DNA from: Hyphomicrobiaceae bacterium | GTDB lineage: Bacteria; Pseudomonadota; Alphaproteobacteria; Rhizobiales; Hyphomicrobiaceae | Length of the DNA stretch: 64,000 bases | Direction of reading: 5' to 3' | NCBI GenBank assembly: GCA_022842785.1 | Contig: JALHOW010000004.1 | Coordinates: 310,001-374,000, forward strand | Shown: piece after piece, positions 53,161 through 62,622 of the stretch | Layout: every line of letters begins with the position of its first letter | How positions within the stretch are numbered: position 1 is the first letter of the stretch | Program-made: the position numbers and the translations under genes | The notes under the pieces: generated by a model | The model's database searches: none | Told to the model about the DNA's origin: nothing | The model's input: the letters and a program-made list of their open reading frames with translations, nothing else

Positions 53161-55134
53161 TCATACCGCCGGATCACCGGGCTCCTTCGCGGATGGCACG
53201 ACGTTCTCCGGCTTCAGATGCCCCCCGTCGATGCGCTCGCCTTCCTGTGCGAGTGCTGCGGCCAGCTCCTCGCGCGCCTTCTCGGCCTGGCGCTGGCGAT
53301 TCCACAGCGACGCATAGAGTCCGCCGCGCACCATCAGCTCGCCGTGCGTGCCCTGCTCGATGAGTTGCCCCTTGTCGAGCACGATGATGTTGTCGGCGTG
53401 CACGATCGTCGAGAGGCGGTGCGCGATGACGAGCGTCGTACGATCCTTCGCGACCTTGTCGAGCGCGTCCTGAATTTCCTTCTCGGTATGGCTGTCGAGA
53501 GCGCTCGTAGCCTCGTCGAGCATGAGGATTGGCGGCGCCTTGAGGATCGTACGCGCGATGGCGACGCGCTGCTTCTCGCCGCCTGAAAGTTTGAGTCCCC
53601 GCTCGCCGACCATGGTGTCGTAGCCTTCGGGCAGCGTCTTGATGAAGGCATCGATCTGCGCGAGGCGAGCGGCTGCCGCGACCTCGGCCTCAGTGGCATC
53701 GGGACGGCCGTACTTCAAGTTGTAGAGAATGGTGTCGTTGAAGAGCACCGTATCCTGCGGCACGACGCCGATCGCCGCGCGCAAGCTGGCCTGCGTCACA
53801 TCGCGGATGTCCTGCCCGTCGATCGTCACCCGTCCACCTGAAACATCGTAGAAGCGCAGTAGAATGCGGCTGATCGTGGATTTGCCGGCGCCCGAGGGCC
53901 CAACGATCGCGACCATCTTCCCCGCCGGTACCTCGAAGGACAGACCATCGAGGATCTGCCGCGCGGGCTCGTAGTGAAAGCGCACGTTCTCGAAACGCAC
54001 GGCGCCACCGCTGACGGAAAGCTCTCGCGCATCCGGCTTGTCGGCGACCTCGGCAGGCTGCTCGAGAACATCCATCATGATCTCGATGTCGGTGATGCCC
54101 TGCTTGATCTCCCGGTACACCATGCCCATGAAGTTCAGCGGGATGAAGAGCTGAATCATAAGCGCATTGACCATGATGAACTGGCCGAGCGTGTTGGTCC
54201 CGGCGATCACGTCGCGCGCCGACATCACCATGCAGAGTGTCAGCGCGAGGGTGAAGATGACGGCCTGCCCTGTGTTGAGCCAGGCGAGCGATGTGTAGGT
54301 CCTCACACTCGCGCGCTCGTAGGTCACGAGCGAAGCGTCATAGCGTGCAGCCTCGCGAGCCTCGGCACCAAAGTACTTGACCGTCTCGTAGTTGAGCAGG
54401 CTGTCGATCGCCTTGGTGTTGGCGTCGCTGTCGCTCTCGTTCATCGTGCGGCGGATGCGGATGCGCCACTCGGTCGCGAATATCGTGAACCAGAGATAGA
54501 GGCCGATCATGGCCGTCACGACCAGGACGTAGCGCCAGTCGAACTCATAGGCGAGCACGCCGAGCACAAGCGCGAACTCGACGATCGTCGGCACGAACGT
54601 CATCAGCGTCATGCGCGTGATGTTCTCGATACCGCTGCGCCCGCGCTCGAGCACGCGCGTCAGACCGCCGGTCTTGCGCTCGAGATGAAAGCGCAGCGAG
54701 AGCGCGTGCATGTGCTCGAATGTCGTGAGCGCGAGTTGGCGTACGGCATTCATCGCCACCTTGGCGAAAAGCCCCTCGCGCGCCTGCGAGAAGATCACGA
54801 TGGCAATGCGCGCGGCGCCGTAGAGGAGCGTGGCGGCGATCGGCGCGCCGATGAGCCAGCTCCAGGATGCACCCGCGTGCTGCTGCGTGCCGGTCGCAGC
54901 GACGAGCGCGTCTGTCGCCCACTTGTAGGTGAACGGCATGGTGACCGTCACCAGCTTGGCGAACAGCATCAGGACGAGGGAGATGATGACCGTGCGCTTG
55001 AGATCCGGCCGATCGCTCGGCCAGACATACGGAAAAATGCCGCGCAGCGCCCTCAGAGAACCGCGTCGGGGCGTCTCCTGTCCCGTGCGCCGGCTCGGCT
55101 GCTGCGCAGATGCCCCGCTCGCTTCGCGCTGCAT
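53161..55134 (-). CDS. Atm1/HMT1-like ABC exporter
   Basis: A 657-residue half-transporter with fused membrane and ATPase domains. Six helices occupy about residues 40-340, and EWRIRIRRTMNESDSDANTK with NYETVKYFG is highly typical of the Atm1 family. Walker A is GPSGAGKST near residue 410, the signature is LSGGEKQRVA and Walker B is ILMLDEATSALD. The family exports glutathione-bound sulfur or metal species and helps iron-sulfur or heavy-metal balance. The ligand is inferred from homology. Confidence 0.92.
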   Translation of the reverse strand: MQREASGASAQQPSRRTGQETPRRGSLRALRGIFPYVWPSDRPDLKRTVIISLVLMLFAKLVTVTMPFTYKWATDALVAATGTQQHAGASWSWLIGAPIAATLLYGAARIAIVIFSQAREGLFAKVAMNAVRQLALTTFEHMHALSLRFHLERKTGGLTRVLERGRSGIENITRMTLMTFVPTIVEFALVLGVLAYEFDWRYVLVVTAMIGLYLWFTIFATEWRIRIRRTMNESDSDANTKAIDSLLNYETVKYFGAEAREAARYDASLVTYERASVRTYTSLAWLNTGQAVIFTLALTLCMVMSARDVIAGTNTLGQFIMVNALMIQLFIPLNFMGMVYREIKQGITDIEIMMDVLEQPAEVADKPDARELSVSGGAVRFENVRFHYEPARQILDGLSFEVPAGKMVAIVGPSGAGKSTISRILLRFYDVSGGRVTIDGQDIRDVTQASLRAAIGVVPQDTVLFNDTILYNLKYGRPDATEAEVAAAARLAQIDAFIKTLPEGYDTMVGERGLKLSGGEKQRVAIARTILKAPPILMLDEATSALDSHTEKEIQDALDKVAKDRTTLVIAHRLSTIVHADNIIVLDKGQLIEQGTHGELMVRGGLYASLWNRQRQAEKAREELAAALAQEGERIDGGHLKPENVVPSAKEPGDPAV

Positions 55135-55266
55135 GAACTGGCTCCTGATGGCTGCCGGCCTCGCGGACTCTTTCCGCTGGGTAGGTGGCGCGCCTGCTCA
55201 TAGCACCTCGCGCGGAAAATTGCGCCCGCGAGGCCTAGCTATGCACGCATCAGTGCCTGGGATGCC

Positions 55267-56664
55267 TCACTGCCGCGAAAGACGGTGCTTGCTCGGCGGC
55301 CGACACAGGAAGAAATCGTGGTGCATGCGTGTCGATTGGCGGGCTTTGCGGCGATAGCTCGCCACAGCGGGGCGCGCCTTCTTGCGCACCTGCCTCGATG
55401 GCGGGCAGGGGCGGCAGCGCGACGCCGCCGAGCGCGTACGTGCCCGCTTGCGGAGTGCAGCCGTGCGCTGCGTTGCCTTGCGCGAAGGCGCAGCACGGCG
55501 CGACGAGGACGCCGGCGGGGGCGAGGGAACTGCCGCAACCGCTCGACTTGCGCCACTCGCCTCGGGCGGGCGGGCTTCGACCGGCGGTGGAGGAGATGTT
55601 TTCTCGGCGGCACGCTGCACGCGCTCGGCCTCGGCGCGTGCCTCCGCGAGCTTCTTCTCCTCGGCTTCGCGCGCCTGCTGCGCCTCGATACGGCGACGTT
55701 CGTCCGCTGCTCGTGCCGCCCTCTCGGCGAGCTTACGGGCTTCGGCCTCGCGCGCCTGCTGCTCCGCGGCGCGCTTGCGTTCCTCGACGGCGCGGGCTGC
55801 CACCTCGCGCGCACGCTGCTGCTCGGCAAGACGCGCACGTTCTTCGCCCGCGCGATCTGCAGCTTCCGCAAGCTTGCGTGCCTCCTCGATCTCGCGGCGC
55901 TCCGCGACACGAGCCTCCTCGGCCACTCGACGCGCGCGCTCCTCCGCGGCACGCATTTCAACTTCGGGCACGCCGCGTTCAGCCATATCCTTGGCCAGTG
56001 CCTCCGCCTGCCGACGCACTTCCGCGTCCCGCTCTTTCTGCTCGGCCTCGAGCTTGAGGCGGGCGGCCTCTTCCGCGTCGCGCGCCTCGCGCTCAATCCG
56101 CGCCTGTTCGAGCAGCCGAGTTTCTTCCTCCTGCCGCCGCTTCTCCGAAGCTTCGCGCTCGGCAATCGCAGCCCGGCGCGCCTCCTCGCCACGCTGCTCG
56201 TCGTCAACGCGGCGGGCTTCCTCGGTCGCGAGCTTTTCTTCCGCCTTCTTAAGCGCCTCGACCCGTGTCGCCTCATCGGGCTGACGCGCGATTTGAGGTG
56301 CGGGTTCGGCGCGTGGCTCGACTTCGGGTGACGCGGGCACCGGCAGCGTGGGGGCGGGAGCGGCGACTTGCGATCCCGGGGGCGCACTCTGAACCTGTCG
56401 ACTGAGACGTGTGAGCAAATCCTGATGCGCGCGGTTCGTGTCGAGGAACCATTCCGCCAGTCGCTCGATGACGCTCTTGCTCACGGCGGGACGGTCATTT
56501 GCCGGCGCCGTTTGGGCACCGGCGCGCTCGGACATGAGGGCCGCGAACGCGAGCAGCGCCATGCCGAGACTACCGATCAGTGCGCCTCGCCGCCAACGCC
56601 GGCGCAGGCCCGCACAATGCCGCAACCGAGGTCGATTTCGGCGGGCATTCTCAAATCCTTGCAT
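55267..56664 (-). CDS. membrane-anchored coiled-coil protein with basic tail
   Basis: A 465-residue protein from the ATG at 56664 behind AGGG. One hydrophobic segment near residues 27-44 (GALIGSLGMALLAFAALM) is a signal anchor. A Pro/Ala linker leads to about 220 residues of Ala/Glu/Arg/Lys coiled coil. The last 80 residues are very basic and Ser/Arg/Pro-rich. I recognise no domain. The low-complexity DNA keeps several frames open; this one is chosen for its start, anchor and regular heptads. Confidence 0.65.
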   Translation of the reverse strand: MQGFENARRNRPRLRHCAGLRRRWRRGALIGSLGMALLAFAALMSERAGAQTAPANDRPAVSKSVIERLAEWFLDTNRAHQDLLTRLSRQVQSAPPGSQVAAPAPTLPVPASPEVEPRAEPAPQIARQPDEATRVEALKKAEEKLATEEARRVDDEQRGEEARRAAIAEREASEKRRQEEETRLLEQARIEREARDAEEAARLKLEAEQKERDAEVRRQAEALAKDMAERGVPEVEMRAAEERARRVAEEARVAERREIEEARKLAEAADRAGEERARLAEQQRAREVAARAVEERKRAAEQQAREAEARKLAERAARAADERRRIEAQQAREAEEKKLAEARAEAERVQRAAEKTSPPPPVEARPPEASGASRAVAAVPSPPPASSSRRAAPSRKATQRTAALRKRARTRSAASRCRPCPPSRQVRKKARPAVASYRRKARQSTRMHHDFFLCRPPSKHRLSRQ

Positions 56665-56783
56665 GACAACCCTGACACGACTTGGCAACGCGACAACCGA
56701 GCTTAGCCAAATCCTGTTGGCGGCGCCATTGCCAGCCGGCCACGTGCGCGCACGGATCGATGTCGGCGGGCGGGCACGGTGCC

Positions 56784-59700
56784 CTAGCGATTGCGCTCGG
56801 GCGGCGGCGGTACGGGCTCGCGCGGCGGCTCGGGGGCGCGATGCGGATCGCGGCCGGCGAGCCGCGCGAGGCTCGCGGTGAGCGAAGCCGGCAGCGTCGT
56901 CTCACGGATGGTGTGCGGCAGAGGGCGAGTACCCTGCGTGCGCGGCGAGGGAACTGGTCCCGGAATCGGAGGCGGCATCCGCTGACCATCGTGCGGCGGC
57001 GGGCCTGGCGGCCGTTGCTCATGCGGCATCGGCGGCGGCTCAGGCAGCGCACCATTCGGCGCGGCCATCGGCGGCGGCATGACCGGACGGCTTTGCGGTG
57101 GCATCGGGGGCGCACCAGGCATAGGACCGGGTGCGGCTGGGATCGGCGACTGCAGGGTCGGCTGCGCGGATGCCGGCACACCCGGGAGCGTCGGCCCACC
57201 CTTGGGCGGCGGAGCTTCCGTCAACTTCGGCCCAGCACCGTTCGGCATGGTGCCGTGCGGACCAGCGCCATTCTGCCCAGCACCATTCTGCAATGGGCGT
57301 GCGTTCGGCGGACCATCAGCTGCCTTCAGGACAGCCGCAATGGTATTTGGTGGCGGCGGCGCGGGCGGCCTTGCCGGGATCGGCCCAGGGGGTGGTGCAG
57401 GCGGCGGCATCGCACGCGGCCCCGGCGTGGCGGCCAGCCCCGGCGCGCCGCGCGGCCCGGGCATTGGCGGTGGCGGCATTGCTTGCGGAGGCATAGTCGG
57501 CAGACCGACACCATTCGTGGCAAACGCTGGAGCTCCGGGCCGTGGCGGAGGCCTGACGGGCTCGGGCAGCGGGCCCGCGCCATTGGTGCGTGCTGTTGCA
57601 GGCTGAGTGACCGGTGCCGGCAACTCCTTTTCCTTGCCGCCGGCCGCGCCGTTGGCCGCGCGCTGCGCACCCATCTTCATCGCGCGCCGGCCCATCTTCT
57701 TCTCGGACTTGGCGACGAGGCGGATGAGCTGCTGCGCATCGCGCTCCGACATCGGATGCCCATAATAGAAGCCCTGGGCATACTCGCAGCCGAGCGCACG
57801 CAGGAAGGCGGCATCCTCCGGCGCCTCGACACCCTCGGCGACGACTTTGTGGCCAAGCTCATGAGCGAGCAGCACGATGGCGCGCACGACGGCTGCACCG
57901 TTGTCGCTCTCGGTGCCCCCCTGAACCAGCGCCTTGTCGATCTTGAGCGTGTCGAAGGGAAAGCGCTGGAGATAGGCGAGCGACGAATAGCCTGTCCCGA
58001 AATCGTCGATCGCAAGATCGGCGCCTGCACCCTTGATAAGCTCGAGAACGTGCGTTGCGCGCTCCGGATTCTCCATCACGAGGGATTCGGTCACCTCGAG
58101 GCGCAGCGAGCCGCGCGGCACGACATTGCGGCCGAGCAGGTGCCGGATCTCCGGCACGATGTCGGCCTTGAGAAGCTGGCGGCTCGAGACGTTGACGCTG
58201 ACGAACAGAGGCTGCTCGGCGCGCGGCAATATCGCCTGCCATTTCGCAACCTCGGCGATCGCACGCGAGAGCACGTAGGAGCCGAGCTTGACGACGAGAT
58301 CGGTCTCTTCCGCGACGGGAATGAACTCCGCCGGGCTGAGCTGCCCGTAGCGCGGATGCTCCCAGCGCACGAGTGCCTCGAAACCAACGAGGCTCTCGTT
58401 CGAGAGCGCAACGATCGGCTGGTACAGCACCGTGAGGCGGCCCTGGTCGATGGCCCGACGCAAATCGCTCTCGATGGCGATGCGCTCGTCCTTCTCGCCG
58501 CGCATTTGCGGCGTGAAGATCTCGATGCGGTCGGTGCCGGCGCGCTTGGCGCGATACATGGCCGTCTCGGCTTCGCGAAGGAGTTCGCGCGCATCGGTCT
58601 GGTTCTCGTCGGCGGTGGCAATGCCGATCGAGCCAGTGAGGATGATCTCCTGGTTGGCGATCTTGATCGGCGAGCGCAGCGAGCGGCGCAGGCGCTCGGC
58701 GAGCATGGCCAGCTCGCGTGGATCATGCTGGGCCGGAATGAGAATCGCGAACTGGTCGCCACCGATACGCGCGAGCGTGTCGCTCGTATTGAGCGTGCGC
58801 TGCAGGCGGCGCGCGACCGTGAGCAGCAGGCTGTCGCCGACGACGAGACCGAAGGCGCTGTTCACGCTCTTGAATTTGTCGAGATCGAGCAGGAGGATCG
58901 TGGGCCTCTGCGCGGGATCGCCGCGCCCCCGCACAATGGCCATGGCGAGGCGGTCGATAAAAAGCTCGCGGTTCGGCTGTCCGGTGAGACTGTCGTGCAC
59001 GGCATCGTGCATCAGACGCTCGCGGGCGCGTCGCGCATCCGTGATATCGCGAATGAGGCCGACGCAACGCAGCGAGCGGCGATCGGACGTCGGCACTGCA
59101 GCGCCATCGATCTCGAACCAGCGGTACGTGCTGTCGGCATGGCGGATGCGGAAGTCGAGGTTCACAGCGCCGCCGGATTTGTCCTTCACGCCCTGGAAGA
59201 GCAGAAGGAGGCGCTCGCGATCGGCCTGATGCAGATAGCTCAGGAGGTCGTCGACCTTGCCGGAGAGATCGCCGGGTCGGAGCCCCAGCGTCGCCTCGAT
59301 GAGCGGGTCCATCTTGATCTCGTCACGCCGCGCATTCCATTCCCACACGCCGACGCTGGCCATTTCGATGGCGGTCGCACGGAGCTGGCGATCGGAGGGA
59401 CTGTTCGCGAATGCGGGTTCGGTGACGCGGAAGGCGAACTGGGTCACGGTGAAGCCGATGAGCAGCGTGATCAGCACCAGTCCCGCAAGCAGGCCCGAGA
59501 TGGCGATCTCGCCGGAGAGGCGACCGGTCAAGGTCATCGTCGCGCCGAAGAGCCAGACGGCCAGCAGTATCCAGGTCGGCGCCAATGCGAGCGCGCGATC
59601 GAGCCCGCGCAGGCAGAAGTAGAGGATGACGAGGCCACCAACCGTGCCGATCGCGCCGAGCGAGAGGCGCGCGACGGTCGCGGCAAGTCGCGGATCGAGC

Positions 59701-60656
59701 ACGGCCGTCGCCACGATGATGAGCTGGCCGGCGATCCAGATCAGGAAAAGCATCCGGAGGAAGCTGTTCCATAGGTTGCCGCGCAGGAACGTGAACAGGA
59801 ATATGACAAGGCTCGCCGCAACGGCGGCCTCCGCCACCGCCCGGTACTGGGCGTTGTCCTCGGGCCGCATGGGAAAGAGCCGCGGCCAGAATCCGAAGTC
59901 GACGCAGAGCAGCGCCATCACGCACCACGCAACGAGCGCGGCACTCGGAAAGATCATCTTGTGATTGGCCGCGAAGACTGCGGTCAGGAAGATCGCGAGC
60001 AGGCCGGTGAAACCGAGCAGAATGCCGTTGAAGAGCTGGCGGTCACGGTGGCGCTGCTCGTAGGCGACCGGCTTCCAGAGTTGCGTTGGCGCGACACGCT
60101 CCGAAGCCAGCTCGACGACGAAGGTCACCGTGCGGCCCGGCTCGATGCTGATGCGGAAGACGTCCGCACTGTCATTCCTGATCCGCTCGGGGACAAAGCC
60201 CTCGGACTGCGTGATGGCCTCGATGCGGCGGGCGTCGAGATCGGGCCAGATCACGCCAGAGCGCGTCGTCGAGTAGCGGTTCGCGGTGAGCCAGCGTTCG
60301 ATAGTCTTGTTCGTCGGGTTGCGCAGCGCGAAGACGAGCCAGCTCGGGTTCGTACCGGGCGTCGTCGCGCGCACGTTCATGCGGAACGTGCCGCCGGTCG
60401 CATCAGGCGCCGTTTCCGCCTGCAGGCTGTCGCCGCGCCCCTCGTACAGCTCGCCGTGACCGGTGATGTCGATGCGTTCGGCTTCCTCGGAGATCTCGAG
60501 TGCCTCGAGCGCAAGTGCCCGCGGCGCGACGGCCGTGAAGCCGAGGAGAACCACGATCATCATCGAGAGCAGGGTGAGCAAACTGCGCACGACGGCGCGC
60601 CCGCCAGGCTTCTGCCCGGCAGAACGTCCCCCCTTGCGCATGCCCCCCGGCATCAT
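56784..60656 (-). CDS. membrane sensor with PAS, degenerate GGDEF and EAL domains
   Basis: A 1290-residue signalling protein. A signal anchor (residues 15-45) is followed by a periplasmic beta domain and about seven helices (218-405), like 7TMR-DISM sensors. A PAS domain (about 425-540) leads to GGDEF, whose signature is GGDQF, probably inactive as a cyclase. EAL (about 720-965) keeps EALVRW, VNVSSRQL, EVTESLV, IDDFGTGYSSL, KIDK and AEGVE, so c-di-GMP hydrolysis is likely. The last 300 residues are Pro/Gly/Ala-rich. Its ATG overlaps the GNAT stop. Confidence 0.92.
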   Translation of the reverse strand: MMPGGMRKGGRSAGQKPGGRAVVRSLLTLLSMMIVVLLGFTAVAPRALALEALEISEEAERIDITGHGELYEGRGDSLQAETAPDATGGTFRMNVRATTPGTNPSWLVFALRNPTNKTIERWLTANRYSTTRSGVIWPDLDARRIEAITQSEGFVPERIRNDSADVFRISIEPGRTVTFVVELASERVAPTQLWKPVAYEQRHRDRQLFNGILLGFTGLLAIFLTAVFAANHKMIFPSAALVAWCVMALLCVDFGFWPRLFPMRPEDNAQYRAVAEAAVAASLVIFLFTFLRGNLWNSFLRMLFLIWIAGQLIIVATAVLDPRLAATVARLSLGAIGTVGGLVILYFCLRGLDRALALAPTWILLAVWLFGATMTLTGRLSGEIAISGLLAGLVLITLLIGFTVTQFAFRVTEPAFANSPSDRQLRATAIEMASVGVWEWNARRDEIKMDPLIEATLGLRPGDLSGKVDDLLSYLHQADRERLLLLFQGVKDKSGGAVNLDFRIRHADSTYRWFEIDGAAVPTSDRRSLRCVGLIRDITDARRARERLMHDAVHDSLTGQPNRELFIDRLAMAIVRGRGDPAQRPTILLLDLDKFKSVNSAFGLVVGDSLLLTVARRLQRTLNTSDTLARIGGDQFAILIPAQHDPRELAMLAERLRRSLRSPIKIANQEIILTGSIGIATADENQTDARELLREAETAMYRAKRAGTDRIEIFTPQMRGEKDERIAIESDLRRAIDQGRLTVLYQPIVALSNESLVGFEALVRWEHPRYGQLSPAEFIPVAEETDLVVKLGSYVLSRAIAEVAKWQAILPRAEQPLFVSVNVSSRQLLKADIVPEIRHLLGRNVVPRGSLRLEVTESLVMENPERATHVLELIKGAGADLAIDDFGTGYSSLAYLQRFPFDTLKIDKALVQGGTESDNGAAVVRAIVLLAHELGHKVVAEGVEAPEDAAFLRALGCEYAQGFYYGHPMSERDAQQLIRLVAKSEKKMGRRAMKMGAQRAANGAAGGKEKELPAPVTQPATARTNGAGPLPEPVRPPPRPGAPAFATNGVGLPTMPPQAMPPPPMPGPRGAPGLAATPGPRAMPPPAPPPGPIPARPPAPPPPNTIAAVLKAADGPPNARPLQNGAGQNGAGPHGTMPNGAGPKLTEAPPPKGGPTLPGVPASAQPTLQSPIPAAPGPMPGAPPMPPQSRPVMPPPMAAPNGALPEPPPMPHEQRPPGPPPHDGQRMPPPIPGPVPSPRTQGTRPLPHTIRETTLPASLTASLARLAGRDPHRAPEPPREPVPPPPERNR

Positions 60657-61240
60657 GCGTTCCAGTCCTCCTCGATCAATCCGAAGAGTACATGGTCCTG
60701 CCACTGGCCATTGATGCGCAGATAGCGTCGCGCGAGCCCCTCGTGGATGAAGCCGTTCGATTCGAGGACGCGCTGCGAGGCGATGTTGTGCGGCAGGCAA
60801 GCAGCTTCGAGGCGATGCAGGCGCAGATCCTCGAAGGCAAAGGGCAGCACAGCCGCTAGCCCGCGACGCATGTGACCCTGCCGGACATAGGGCAGGCCGA
60901 TCCAGTAGCCGAGCGAGGCTGCTTGCGTGATGCCGCGCCGGACATTGGAAAACGTGACGGCGCCAATGAGCTGGCGGTCCTCGTCGCGGAAGATGAAGAA
61001 GGCATAGCCGAGACCATCGCGGCGGTTGCGCTGGTAGAGGCGCACGCGCTCGCGATAGGCCGCGCGGCTCAGTTCGTCGGTCGACCACTGCGGCTCGAAC
61101 GGCACGAGATGGTCGCGGCTGACGCGGCGGACGTAAGCCCACTGCTCATAGTCAGCCATGGACGGCGGGCGCAGCCAAAGGCCATCGCCACGAATGAAGG
61201 CACTCGCCTCATCGATGAAGGACGGCCTCAGGAATGCCAT
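60653..61240 (-). CDS. GNAT acetyltransferase, RimJ-like
   Basis: A 195-residue N-acetyltransferase. It opens with GDGLWLRPPSMADYEQW, has the acetyl-CoA loop YVRQGHMRRGLAAVL and the NIASQRVLESNGFIHEG motif typical of RimJ/RimL. The ribosome site is GGAGG. It may acetylate a ribosomal or other protein N-terminus. It overlaps the following sensor gene by four bases (ATGA), which couples them. The M16 peptidase gene is upstream on the same strand, 109 bases away. Confidence 0.9.
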   Translation of the reverse strand: MAFLRPSFIDEASAFIRGDGLWLRPPSMADYEQWAYVRRVSRDHLVPFEPQWSTDELSRAAYRERVRLYQRNRRDGLGYAFFIFRDEDRQLIGAVTFSNVRRGITQAASLGYWIGLPYVRQGHMRRGLAAVLPFAFEDLRLHRLEAACLPHNIASQRVLESNGFIHEGLARRYLRINGQWQDHVLFGLIEEDWNA

Positions 61241-61349
61241 GTCCGCCTTCCTCCCGCGTCAGGGACAGCAGTCACCGCCGAAATCACGGGCGGCGCGCTG
61301 GTGCGGCGCTGCCCATAGATCCGATGGTGCCCCAGTCCCTTGAGCCCGA

Positions 61350-62621
61350 TCAATGGCGCACTGCCCGCTGTTCGACGTTGTCCACGATACCCCGTCCGGC
61401 CTTGCCGGCTCCAGCGAGCGCGAATGAGAGCTTTGACCCGCCGACCAGCCGCTCGGCCAGCACACGAACCTGCTCCGCGTCGACCGCGTCAACCTTCTCG
61501 ACCAGCTCGGCTAAGGGCACGAGGCGACCGAGTGCCATCATCTGACGCGCCATCTGCTCGGCACGCGCGATCGGGCTCTCGAGGCTCATGAGCAGGCCGG
61601 CCTTGAGCTGTGCCTTGGCGCGGCGCACTTCGCCCTCCTCCGGGCGCGCTGCGGCCGCCTTGTCGAGCTCGGCCGAGACGACATCGATCAGCGTGCTCAT
61701 CGTCTCCGGCCCGGTTGCGGCATGGACACTGAACATCCCCGTATCGCCGAGCCCCCAGGCGCTCGAATAGATCGCGTAGCAGAGCCCCCTCTTTTCCCGC
61801 ACTTCCTGGAAGAGGCGGGACGACATGCCCCCACCGAAGAGCCCGGAGAACACCTGCGCGGCGTAGAAGTCGGGCTCGTGGTAGGAAGGACTCTGGTACC
61901 CCATTACGACGTGCGCCTGCTCGAAGCGGCGCGATGACAAGCGCACCCCGCCCGCGTACTTCGCAGGCTTGGGCACGACTCGCTTACCTTCACGAAGCGC
62001 TCCGAATAGGGCTTCAGCATGGCGCACAAGCGCCGCGTGATCGACGTTGCCTGCGGCGGAAAGCACCATTCCACCAGCATGATAGCGGGCTTCCCGAAAG
62101 GTGTGCATGTCGGCCGAACTGAAGCGGCCAACAGTCCTGACCGTACCGAGAATCGGCCGGCCGAGCGGCTGGCGCGGGAAGGCGGCGTCCTGGATGAGAT
62201 CCATCACGATCTCCTCCGGGCTGTCGCGGGTGGCCGCAATCTCCTGGAGGATCACGTTCCGTTCCCGCTCCAGCTCCTCGCCCGGGTAGGTCGGGTTGAG
62301 CATGATATCGGCGAGGATCTCGAGCGCGATCGCCAGATCGTCCTTGAGCAGGCGCGCGTAGAAGGCGGTCGAGTCCAGGCTCGTCGCGGCATTCAGCTCG
62401 CCACCGACTTCCTCGATGCCCTCCGCGATGGCGCGGGCCGTGCGCCGCGCCGTGCCTTTGAAGGCCATGTGCTCGATGAAGTGCGAGATGCCGTGCTCTC
62501 GCGTGCCTTCATGCCGGGCGCCTGTCGCGACCCACACGCCGAGTGCCACCGTCTCCACATGCGGCATGTGGTCGGAGATGATGGTCAGGCCGTTCGAGAG
62601 GCGCGTCTGGTTGAGATGCAT
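61350..62621 (-). CDS. M16 family zinc peptidase (processing-peptidase-like)
   Basis: A 423-residue pitrilysin-family protein. The inverted zinc motif is H47-F-I-E50-H51, and the third ligand Glu lies about 75 residues later in EELERERNVILQE. FGGGMSSRLFQEVREKRGL is the second-half hallmark. I chose the ATG at 62621, one base after the thrC stop; the longer form from 62681 would overlap thrC. It resembles the bacterial relatives of the mitochondrial processing peptidase beta subunit. The substrate is unknown. It is linked with thrC. Confidence 0.93.
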   Translation of the reverse strand: MHLNQTRLSNGLTIISDHMPHVETVALGVWVATGARHEGTREHGISHFIEHMAFKGTARRTARAIAEGIEEVGGELNAATSLDSTAFYARLLKDDLAIALEILADIMLNPTYPGEELERERNVILQEIAATRDSPEEIVMDLIQDAAFPRQPLGRPILGTVRTVGRFSSADMHTFREARYHAGGMVLSAAGNVDHAALVRHAEALFGALREGKRVVPKPAKYAGGVRLSSRRFEQAHVVMGYQSPSYHEPDFYAAQVFSGLFGGGMSSRLFQEVREKRGLCYAIYSSAWGLGDTGMFSVHAATGPETMSTLIDVVSAELDKAAAARPEEGEVRRAKAQLKAGLLMSLESPIARAEQMARQMMALGRLVPLAELVEKVDAVDAEQVRVLAERLVGGSKLSFALAGAGKAGRGIVDNVEQRAVRH

Positions 62622-62622
62622 G

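Noticed and set aside
56682-59774. A 1030-codon open frame on the plus strand
   Set aside because: It is antisense to the GGDEF/EAL gene, lacks domain motifs and is Arg/His/Ala/Gly-rich in the way of high-GC shadow frames.
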